This document shows, piece after piece, positions 12,101 to 24,100 of a stretch of DNA of 64,000 nt (the first letter of the stretch is position 1; each line of letters begins with the position of its first letter). A program made the position numbers and the translations under genes. Under the pieces are notes generated by a model. The model did not search any database. It was not told where the DNA came from and saw only the letters and a program-made list of their open reading frames with translations. The DNA is from Terebella lapidaria (taxonomy: Eukaryota > Annelida > Polychaeta > Terebellida > Terebellidae). The stretch lies in the NCBI GenBank assembly GCA_949152475.1, contig OX424570.1, positions 3,584,181 to 3,648,180 of the forward strand, written 5' to 3'.

Positions 12101-15100
12101 GTCCGTCGTCGTCGTCGTCGTCGTCCACATTTTTATCTTTTTTGTTTACGGGCGAATTTTTCTGAAAATTTGCACAAAAATACTTAAAAATAATTCAAGA
12201 AGGAGGTATTTTTTAGTTTTTTGATTTTCACATTTTTTTCAAAATGGCGGCCGTTTTCGATGAAAAATGCCTGATTTTGGACTTTGGCGGCCATTTTCTC
12301 AAAATCTGTTCAGTAACTTTTTTTCTTTTTGATACATAACACTCCTCATATGTACTCCTATGATGTCTATGAATTTCGTTGCGCTTGAATCGCTCGAAGT
12401 GGGCCATTTTGGGCCCAAACTCGGCCCAAATTGGACTTTCCCATGTTAAATTCTCCTATGCTTTATAATGGGACACATTAAAGCCTAATATCTCACTTAA
12501 TATTGAGATTAGAGACTAGGAATCAATTGTGGACATATAGGAAATGATATATGCTGAATATTCTCGTGACCTTGAATTTGACCTTTGACCTCATTTTCAA
12601 GGTCACAGGACAAAATGACTAATATCTCGCTTATTATCGACTTTACAGCTTAGGAATCAATTGTGAACATATAGGAAATGATATATGCTGAATATTCTCG
12701 TGACCTTGAATTTGACCTTTGACATCATTTTCAAGGTCACATGACAAAATGGCTAATATCTCGCTTATTATCGACTTTACAGGTTAGGAATCAATTGTGA
12801 ACATATAGGAAATGATATATGCTGAATATTTTCGTGACCTTGAATTTGACCTTTGACCTCATTTCCAAGGTCACAGGACAAAATTGCTAATATCTCGCTT
12901 ATTATCGACTTTACAGCTTAGGAATCAATTGTGAACATATAGGAAATGATATATGCTGAATATTCTCGTGACCTTGAATTTGACCTTTGACCTCATTTTC
13001 AAGGTCACAGGACAAAATGGCCAATATCTTGCTTATTAGCGACTTTACAGCTTAGGAATCAATTGTGAACATATAGGAAATGATATATGCTGAAAATTCT
13101 CATGACCCTGAATTTGACCTTTGATTTCATTTTCAAGGTCACATGACAAAATGGCTAATATCTTGCTTATTATCGACTTTACAGCTTAGGAATCAATTGT
13201 GAACATATAGGAAATGATATATGCTGAAAATTCTCATGACCCTGAATTTGACCTTTGACCCCATTTTCAAGGTCACATGACAAAATGGCTAATATCTTGC
13301 TTATTATCGACTTTACAGCTTAGGAATCAATTGTGAACATATAGGAAATGATATATGCTGAATATTCTCATGACCTTGAATTTGACCTTTGACCTCATTT
13401 CCAAGGTCACAGGACAAAATTGCTAATATCTCGCTTATTATCGACTTTACAGCTTAGGAATCAATTGTGAACATATAGGAAATGATATATGCTGAATATT
13501 CTCGTGACCTTGAATTTGACCTTTGACCTCATTTTCAAGGTCACAGGACAAAATGGCGAATATCTTGCTTGTTAGCGACTTTACAGCTTAGGAATCAATT
13601 GTGAACATATTGGAAATGATATATGCTGAATATTCTAGTGACCTTGAATTTGACTTTTGACCTCATTTTCAAGGTCAACAGGACAAAATGGCTAATATCT
13701 TGCTTATTATCGACTTTACAGCTTAGGAATCAATTGTGAACATATAGGAAATGATATATGCTGAATATTCTAGTGACCTTGAATTTGACTTTTGACCTCA
13801 TTTTCAAGGTCAACAGGACAAAATGGCTAATATCTTGCTTATTATCGACTTTACAGCTTAGGAATCAATTGTGAACATATAGGAAATGATATATTCTGAA
13901 TATTTTAATGATATTGAATTTGACCTTTGACCTAAATTTCAAGGTCAGTCATTTTATTTTCAAAGTCAGATTACAAAATGGCTTATATCGCGCTTATTAT
14001 CAAATTTACAGCTTAGGGGTCCATAGTGAACATATAGGAAATGATGTATGCTGAATAGTTTGGTGATCTAGAATTTAACCTGTGATCCCATTTTCACGGT
14101 TAGAGATATGGCGATTTCAGTGGTCACCTTGAATTTGACCTTCAACTTTCTCGGCTTAACTCTGTATATTTCTCCGGTAACCTTTCTAGCCCATTGGGCT
14201 AATTTTTTTGTTTTGTGTGCCACTCAGAGTTACCTCTGACTTAACCTAGTTCACGCTCGATTGGCTCGAACATACCCGAGTAAGCTGGAATCGTACTGTG
14301 TCACGGTATACAAAGCACCGAGAATGGCGGTAATGTAAACAAACTCAAAATATCTCCACCAGAAGCTCGAAACGAAATCTATTAGAAAGGGGCGTCTGTT
14401 TGGGCATACAAGTGCAGATATATAACTGTTATGTTTTCTTCGTTCGATCAGAAAGATATGGAAAAATCCATATCTTACTGCCAATATCACTTTAAAGCCA
14501 AAATTGTCCGGTAACCTATCTTAGCCCTTGGGCTAATTTTTGATTTTTCAATTTTTTTCAAAATGGCGGCCGTTTTCGTCGAAAAACGGTCAATTTTGAA
14601 CTTTGGCGGCCATTTTCTCAAAAACTGTCTGATCAGATTTGAGATTTTTGTTCCAAAAGATTCTCAATATGTACCTCTGTGATGTGTATAAGTTTGGTTG
14701 CCCTTGAATCGCCGGCCTGCGTATGGCGGCCATTTTGAATTTTCGACGGGTCGGCGAAAAAAAAAATTTCGGCCCAAATTGCATTACTATACATTTTGGG
14801 CCATTTCTAGACAAAAAAAAAATTTTCACCCTTTGAAAAAAATTTTGGACTTAGAAAATTTTCGACACTTTTTTCCTTCATAATGGGAGCTGCCAGGATT
14901 GTACTCACAGAACGCTTGAAGATAGAGTTTCGAAATTGGCTTATTATCAAATTTACAGCTTAGGGGTCCATAGTGAACATATAGGAAATGATGTATGCTG
15001 AATAGTTTGGTGATCTAGAATTTAACCTGTGATCCCATTTTCACGGTTAGAGATATGGCGATTTCAGTGGTCACCTTGAATTTGACCTTCAACTTTCTCG

Positions 15101-18100
15101 GCTTAACTCTGTATATTTCTCCGGTAACCTTTCTAGCCCATTGGGCTAATTTTTTTGTTTTGTGTGCCACTCAGAGTTACCTCTGACTTAACCTAGTTCA
15201 CGCTCGATTGGCTCGAACATACCCGAGTAAGCTGGAATCGTACTGTGTCACGGTATACAAAGCACCGAGAATGGCGGTAATGTAAACAAACTCAAAATAT
15301 CTCCACCAGAAGCTCGAAACGAAATCTATTAGAAAGGGGCGTCTGTTTGGGCATACAAGTGCAGATATATAACTGTTATGTTTTCTTCGTTCGATCAGAA
15401 AGATATGGAAAAATCCATATCTTACTGCCAATATCACTTTAAAGCCAAAATTGTCCGGTAACCTATCTTAGCCCTTGGGCTAATTTTTGATTTTTCAATT
15501 TTTTTCAAAATGGCGGCCGTTTTCGTCGAAAAACGGTCAATTTTGAACTTTGGCGGCCATTTTCTCAAAAACTGTCTGATCAGATTTGAGATTTTTGTTC
15601 CAAAAGATTCTCAATATGTACCTCTGTGATGTGTATAAGTTTGGTTGCCCTTGAATCGCCGGCCTGCGTATGGCGGCCATTTTGAATTTTCGACGGGTCG
15701 GCGAAAAAAAAAATTTCGGCCCAAATTGCATTACTATACATTTTGGGCCATTTCTAGACAAAAAAAAAATTTTCACCCTTTGAAAAAAATTTTGGACTTA
15801 GAAAATTTTCGACACTTTTTTCCTTCATAATGGGAGCTGCCAGGATTGTACTCACAGAACGCTTGAAGATAGAGTTTCGAAATTGGCACTTTCAAATGGG
15901 AAGTCATATATGGCGACTTGTGTGGTGACCTTGAATTTGACCTTGGATGACCTTGAAAGGTCAAAACAGCCATTTTTTGGTCGAAAAATGCCCAAATTTG
16001 CACCTTGTCTGTCTTTTCTCGAAAACTGTTTGATCAGTTTTGAGATTTTTGTATCAAAAGATTCCCCTTATGTACCTTTATGATGTGTATAAGTTTTGTT
16101 GCCCTTGAATCGCCGGTCTCCATGTGGCGGCCATTTTGAATTTTTGACGAGTCGCCGAAAAAAAAATTGTTTCGCCCCAAATCGCATTACTATCCATTTT
16201 GGGCCATTTCTAGGCAAACAAAATTTTTTCACCCTTTGAAAAATTTTTTGGACTTCGAAAATTGTCGGCACTGTTTTCCTCCATAATGGGAGCTGTCAGG
16301 ACTGTACTCATAGAACACTTGAAGATACAGCTTAGAAATTGGCACTTTCAAATGGGAAGTCATATATGGCGACTTGTGTGGTGACCTTGAATTTGACCTT
16401 GGATGACCTTGAAAGGTCAAAACAGCCATTTTAGGGTAAAAAAATGCCCAGATTTGCCTCTATAGATGAAATGCTTGCAGATAGAGCTCATGTTTGCATT
16501 ATGAACATATAGCAAGACATATATGGCACAACTAATGATGACCTTGAACTTGACGTCAGATGACCTTGAGTGCCAAATGTTTGACTCGTAATGTGTAAAT
16601 TGACCTGAGCGGCCTAAACGATTCCACCCAGATATATCTTTGTATTATGAACATATGGAATATCAAATGCCGCACACATACATGTAATGGTGACATCGAA
16701 GTTCACACGAATAACCTTGATTGGTAAATCTCAAGGTCATTTGTTCACACTGCGAACCTTGATTGGTAAATCTCAAGGTCTGTTACCTGCCAATGCTGCC
16801 ATGGCCAAACCAAAATTGTCCGGTAACCTGTCTTAGCCTTTGGGCTAATTTTTAGGTTACCGGACCTTTGGTCCGATAACCTATTGCCGTGGCGTTGCGT
16901 CCGTCGTCCGTCGTCCGTCCGTCCGTCCACATTTTTATCATTAAAGTTTACAGTCGAATATTTCTGAAATTTTGCACAAAAATACCTAAAAATATTTCCA
17001 GGAAAGGTTTTTTTTTAGTTTTTTGATTTTCGCATTTTTTTCAAAATGGCGGCTGTTTTCGTCGAAAAATGGCCAATTTTGGACTTTGACGGTTGTTTTC
17101 CCAAAATCTGTTCAGTAACTTTTTTTCTTATTGATGCATGACACTCCTCCTATGTACCCCTGTGACATGTATAAATTTCGTTGCCCTTGAATCGCTCGAA
17201 GTGGGCCATTTTGGGCCCAAACTCGGCCCAAATGGGACTTTCCCATGTTAAATTCTCCTATGCTTTATAATGGGACACATTAAGCCTAATATCTCACTTA
17301 AAATTGAAATTAGAGACTAAGAATCAATTGTGGACATATAGGAAATTATATATGCTGAATATTCTTGTGACCTTGAATTTGACCTCTGACCTCGGTTTCA
17401 AGGTCAGAGTGGCCGTTTTCGTCTAAAAATGGCCAATTTTGGACTTTGACGGTCGTTTTCTCAAAATCTGTTCAGTAACTTTTTTTCTTATTGATGCATA
17501 ACACTCCTCATATGTACCCCTGTGACATGCATAAATTTCGTTGCGCTTGAATCGCTCGAAGTTGGCCATTTTGGGCCCAAACTCGGCCCAAATGGGACTT
17601 TCCCATGTTAAACACTCAGCCTAATATCTCACTTAATATTGAGATTAGAGACTAGGAGTCAATTGTGGACATATAGGAAATGATATATGCTGGATATTCT
17701 CGTGACCTTGAATTTGACCTCTGACCTCGGTTTCAAGGTCAGAGCGGCCATTTTCGTGAAAAATTGGCCAATTTTGGACTTTGTCGGTCCTTTTCTCAAA
17801 ATCTGTTCAGTAACTTTTGTTTCTTATTGATGCATGACACTCCTCATATGTACCCCTCTGACATGAATAAATTTCGTTGCTTTTGAATCACTTAGAAAGG
17901 GCCATTTTGGGCCCAAACACGGCCCAAATGGGACTTGCCATGTTAAATTCTCCTATGCTTTATAATGGGACACATTAAGCCTAATATCTCACTTAATATT
18001 GAGGTTAGAGACTAGGAATCAATTGTGGACATATAGGAAATGATATATGCCGAATATTCTTGTGAACTTGAAGTTGACCTCTGACCTCGGTTTCAAGGTC

Positions 18101-21100
18101 AGAGCACAAAATGGCTAACATCTCATTCATTATCGACTTTACAGCTTAGGAATCAATTGTGGACATATAGGAAATGATATATGCTGAATATTCTGATAAC
18201 CTTGAATTTGACCTTTGACCTAATTTTCAAGGTCACAGGACAAAATGGCTAATATCTCACTTATTATCGATTTTACAGGTTAGGGATTAATTGTGGACAT
18301 ATAGGAAATGATATATGCTGAATATTCTCGTGACCTCGAATTTGACCTCTGACCTCAGTTTCAAGGTCAGAGCACAAAATGGCTAATATCTCGCTTATTA
18401 TCGACTTTACAGCTTAGGAATCAATTGTGGACATATAGGAAATGATATATGCCGAATATTCTGATAACCTTGAATTTGACCTTTGACCTCATTTTCAAGG
18501 ACACAGGACAATGGCTAATATCTCACTTATTATCGATGTCACAGCTTAGGGATCAATTTTGGGCATATAGGAAATGATATATGCCGAATATTCTTGTGAC
18601 CTTGAAGTTGACCTCTGACCTCGGTTTCAAGGTCAGAGCACAAACTGGCTAATATCTCGTTCATTATCGACTTTACAGCTTTGGAATCAATTGTGGACAT
18701 ATAGGAAATGATATATGCTGAATATTCTGATAACCTTAAATTTGACCTTTGACCTCATTTTCAAGGTCACAGGACAAAATGGCTAATATCTCACTTATTA
18801 TCGATTTTACAGCTTAGGGATTAATTGTGGACATATAGGAAATGATATATGCTGAATATTCTCGTGACCTTGAATTTGACCTCTGACTTCAGTTTCAAGG
18901 TCAGAGCACAAAATGGCTAATATCTCGCTTATTATCGACTTTACAGCATAGGAATCAATTGTGGACATTAGGAAATGATATATGTCGAATATTCTGATAA
19001 CCTTGAATTTGACCTTTGACCTCATTTTCAAGGACACCGGACAAAATGGCTAATATCTCACTTATTATCGATTTTACAGCTAAGGGATCAATTGTGGGCA
19101 TATAGGAAATGATATATGCTGAATATTCTTGTGACCTTGAATTTGACCTCTGACCTCGGTTTCAAGGTCAGAGTACAAAATGTCTAATATCGCGCTTATT
19201 ATCGACTTTACAGCTTAGGAATCAATTGTGGACATATAGGAAATGATAAATGCCAAATATTCTGATGACGTTGGTTTTGACCTTTGACCTCTTTATCAAA
19301 GTCACATGACAAAATGGCTAATATCTCACTTATTATCGATTTTACAACTAAGGGATCAATTGTGGACATATAGGAAATGATATATGCTGAATATTATCAT
19401 GATCTTGAATTTGACCTCTGACCTCATTTTCAGGATCACCGGACAAAATGGCTAATATCTCGCTTATTATCGACTTTACAGCTTAGAAATCAGTTGTGGA
19501 CATATAGAAAATGATATATTCTGAACATTGTCATGACCTTGAACTTGACGTTTGACCTCATTTTCAAGGTCACAGGACATAATGGCTAATATCTCGCTTT
19601 TTGTTGACTTTACAGCTTAAGAATCAGTTGTGGACATACTAGAAATGACATATGCCGAATATTATCGTGTCCTTGAATTAACCAATGACCTTATTTTCAA
19701 GGTCACGGGACAAACTACTAATATCTAAAATATGTATTGTCCGGTAACCTTTCTTAGCCCTTGGGCTAATTTTTTTCTTTCTGATACATAAGACTCTTCA
19801 TATGTACTCCTATGACGTCTATAAATTTCGTTGCGCTTGAATAGCTCGAAGTGGGCCATTTTGGCCCAAACTCGGCCCAAATGGGACTTTCCCATGTTAA
19901 ATTCTCCTATGCTTTATAATGGGACACATTATGCCTAATATCTCACTTAATATTGAGATTAGAGACTAGGAATCAATTGTGGACATATAGGAAATGATAT
20001 ATGCTGAATATTCTCGTGACCTTGAATTTGACCTCTGACTTCAGTTTCAAGGTCAGAGCACAAAATGGCTTATATCTGGCTTATTATTGACTCTACAGCT
20101 TAGGAATCAATTGTGGACATATAGGAAATAATATATGCTGAATATTCTCGTGACCTTGAATTTGACCTTCGACCTCATGTTCAAGGTCACAGGACAAAAT
20201 GGCTAATATCTCGCTTGTTATCGACTTTACAGCTTAGCAATCAATTATGAACATATAGGAAATGATATATGCAGATTATTGTCATGACCTTGAATTTGAC
20301 CTTTGACTTCATTTTCAAGGTCACAGGACAAACAGGCAAATATCTTACTTATTATCGATTTTACAGCTTAGGAATCAATTGTGGACATATAGGAAATGAT
20401 ATATGCTGAATATTCTCGTGACCTTGAATTTGACCTCTGACCTCATTTTCAAGGTCCAAGGACAAACTGGCTCATATCTCTATTGACTGTATGGCTTGGG
20501 AATCAATTGTGGACATGATATAGAAAATGATCTACATTGAATATTTTGATGACCTTAAATTTGACCTTTGCCCCTTCATTTTCAAGGCCACAGCACAAAA
20601 TTGCTAATATCTCTCTGATTATTGAATTTACAGCTTAGCAATCAACTGTGGACATGATATATACTTAATGTTATATATGCTGAATATTCTCTTGACCTTG
20701 AATTCAACCAGTGACCTGGCTAACATCTAAAATATTAAACATTGTCCGGTAACCTATCTTCGGCCCTTGGCCTAATTTTTAGGTTACCGGACCTATGGTC
20801 CGATAACCTATTGCCGTCACGTTGCGTCCGTCGTCCGTCCGTCGTCCGGCGTCCCTCGTCCGTCCACATTTTTAGGTTACCGGACCTATGGTCCGATAAC
20901 CTATTGGCATGGCGTTGCGTCCGTCGTCCGGCGTCCGTCGTCTGTCGTCGTCCGTCGTCGTCGTCGTCGTCGTCGTCGTCCACATTTTTATCTTTTTTGT
21001 TTACGGGCGAATTTTTCTGAAATTTTGCACAAAAATACTTAAAAATAATTCAAGGAGGAGGTATTTTTTAGTTTTTTCATTTTCGCTTTTTCTTCAAAAT

Positions 21101-24100
21101 GGCGGCCGTTTTCGACGAAAAAGGCCTGATTTTGGACTTTGGCGGCCATTTTCTCAAAATCTGTTCAGTAACTTTTTTTCTTTTTGATACATAAGACTCG
21201 TCATATGTACTTCTATGATATCTATAAATTTCGTTGCGCTTGAATCGCTCGAAGTGGGCCATTTTGGCCCAAACTCGGCCCAAATGAGACTTTCCCCATG
21301 TTAAATTCTCCTATGCTTTATAATGGGACACATTATGCCTAATATCTCACTTAATATTGATATCAGAGACTAGAAATCAATTGTGGACATATAGGAAATG
21401 ATATATGCTGAATATTCTCGTGACCTTGAATTTGACCTCTGACCTCAGTTTCAAGGTCAGAGCACAAAATGGCTTATATCTCGCTTATTATCGACTCTAC
21501 AGCTTTGGAATCAATTGTGGACATATAGGAAATAATATATGCTGAATATTCTCGAGACCTTGAATTTTGACCTCTGACCTCAGTTTCAAGGTCAGAGCAC
21601 AAAATGGCTTATATCTCGCTTATTATCGACTCTACAGCTTAGGAATCAATTGTGGACATATAGGAAATGATATATGCTGAATATTCTGATGACCTTGAAT
21701 TTGACCTTCGAACTCATTTTCAAGGTCACAAGACAAAATGGCTAATATCTCGCTTGTTATCGTCTTTACAGCTTAGCAATCAATTATGAACATATAGGAA
21801 ATGATATATGCAGATTATTGTCATGACCTTGAATTTGGCCTTTGACCTCATTTTCAAGCTCACAGGACAAAATGGCTAATATCTCACTTATTATTGATTT
21901 TACAGCTTAGGAATCAATTGTGGACATATAGGAAATGATATATGCTGAATATTCTCGTGACCTTGAATTTGACCTCTGACCTCATTTTCAAGGTCCAAGG
22001 ACAAACTGGCTCATATCTAGCTCCTCTATTGATTGTATGGCTTGGGAATCGATTGTGGATATGATATACAAAATGATATACATTGAATATTTTGATGATC
22101 TTGAATTTGACCTTTGCCCCTTCATTTTCAAGGCCACAGCACAAAATTGCTAATATCTCTCTGATTATTGAATTTACAGCTTAGCAATCAACTGTGGACA
22201 TGATATATGCTTAATGTTATATATGCTGAATATTCTCTTGACCTTGAAATCAACCAGTGACCTGGCTAACATCTAAAATATTAAACATTGTCCGGTAACC
22301 TATCTTCGGCCCTTGGCCTAATTTTATCTTTAAAGTTTAAAGGCGGATTTTCCTGAAATTTTGCACAAAGTTGCCTAAAAATATTTCAAGAGGGGGTTAT
22401 TTTTTAGTTTTTTGATTTTCGCATTTTTCTCAAAATGGCGGCCATTTTTGACGAAAAATGGCCAATTTTGGACTTTGGCGGCCATTTTCTCAAAAACTGT
22501 CTGATCAGTTTTGAGATTTTTGTTTCAAAAGATTCCCCTTATGTACCTTTATGGTGTGTATAAGTTTTGTTGCCCTTGAATCGCCGGTCTCCGTGTGGCG
22601 GCCATTTTGAATTTTTGACGGGTTGGCGAAAAAAAATTTATTTGTCCCAAATCGCGTTACTATCCATTTTGGGTCATTTCTAGACAAAAAATTTTTTTTC
22701 ACCCTTTGTAAAAAATTTTGGACTTAGAAAATTTTCGGCACTTTTTTCTTTCATAATGAGAGCTGCAGGGACTGTACTCATAGAACGCTTGAAGATAGAG
22801 CTTAGATAATGGCACTTTCAAATGGAAAGTCATATATGGCGACTTGTGTGGTGACCTTGAATTTGACCTTGGATGACCTTGAAAGGTCAAAACAGCCATT
22901 TTTGGGTCAAGAAATGCTCAAATTTGCACCTGGCCTGTCTTTTCTCGAAAACTGTCTGATCAGTTTTGAGATTATTGTTTCAAAATATTCCCCTTATGTA
23001 CCTTTATGATGTTTATAAGTTTTGTTGCCCTTGAATCGCCAGTCTCCGTGTGGCGGCCATTTTGAATTTTTGACGGGTCGGCGAAAAAAATTTTGTTTGC
23101 CCCAAATCGCGTTACTATTCATTTTGGGTCATTTCTAGACAAAAAAAAAATTTTCACCCTTTGAAAAAAATTTTGGACTTACAAAATTTTCGGCACTTTT
23201 TTCCTTCATAATGGGAGCTGCCAGGACTGTACTCATAGTACGCTTGAAGATAGAGCTTAGATATTGGCACTTTCAAATAGGAAGTCATATATAGCGAGTT
23301 GGGAGGTGACCTTGAATTTGACCTTTGATGACCTTGAAAGGTCAAAACAGCCATTTTTGGGTGAAAAAATGCCCAAATTTGCCTCTACAGATGAAATGTA
23401 TGTAGATAGAGCTTCAGTTTGCATTATGAACATATAGGAAGTCATATATGAAACAACTGATGATGACCTTGATTTTGACCTTGGATGACCTTGAGTGCTA
23501 AATGTCTGACTTGAAATCTTGAAAGTGGCCTCTGAAGCATAAACTTTTGCACATACAGGTTAGGATTGTGTATAAGCCTGTAAAAGGGTCATGTATAAAT
23601 GGGACTTTCCCATGTTAAATTCTCCTATGCTTTATAATGGGACACATTAAAGCCTAATATCTCACTTAATATTGAGATTAGAGACTAGGATTCAATTGTG
23701 GACATATAGGAAATGATATATGCTGAATATTGTCGTGACCTTGAATTTGACCTCTGACCTTGGTTTCAAGGTCAGAGCGGCCTTTTTCTTCGAAAAATGG
23801 CCAATTTTGGACTTCGACGGTCGTTTTCTCAAAATCTGTTCAGTAACTTTTTTTTCTTATTGATGAAAAACACTCCTCATATGTACCCCTGTGACATTAT
23901 AAATTTCGTTGCGCTTGAATCGCTTGAAGTGGGCCATTTTGGGCCCAAACTCGGCCCAAATGTGACTTTCCCATGTTAAATTTTCCTATGCTTTATAATG
24001 GCACACATTAAGCCTAATATCTCACTTAATATTGAAATTAGAGACTAGGAATGAATTGTGGACATATAGGAAATGATATATGCTGAATATTCTCGTGACC

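Larger units (their letters stand above)
9271..14536 (+). mobile_element. Family 1 element H4 (subfamily 1b), interrupted
   Basis: The pieces are 9271-9462 (head), 10936-12031 (body) and 14203-14536 (end, tail CCCTTGGGCTAA). It is inserted in H3's TTAGTTTTT run. The last piece has about 300 bases (TGTGTGCCACTCAGAG onward) that do not occur in the other copies apart from its tandem duplicate. Confidence 0.55.
9077..16848 (+). mobile_element. Family 1 element H3 (subfamily 1b), interrupted
   Basis: The head is at 9077-9270, inserted in H1's CAGTAACTTTTTT run. The body resumes at 14537 after H4 and what is nested in it, and runs to the tail at 16848 (TTTGGGCTAA). The body is of subfamily 1b: a segment with GATCAGATTTGAGATTTTTG, a GACGGGTCGGCGAAAAAA stretch, and a different repeat unit carrying GACCTTGAAAGGTCAAAACA. 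A 947-bp direct duplication lies inside it. Confidence 0.6.
6265..20775 (+). mobile_element. Family 1 element H1, split by nested insertions
   Basis: This outermost copy survives in three pieces: 6265-6432 (head, triplet tract, start of body), 8964-9076 (body) and 19770-20775 (rest of body, 134-bp array, tail ending TTGGCCTAA). Each gap starts and ends at a T-run where another family 1 copy was inserted. Joined, the pieces follow the same order as the uninterrupted copies at 20874-22321 and 50503-53683. The reconstructed length is about 1.3 kb. It encodes no protein. Confidence 0.7.

Noticed and set aside
20735-20983. Poly-Asp and poly-Val/Ser open frames around family 1 heads
   Set aside because: They are translations of the CGTCGT triplet tract next to each head.
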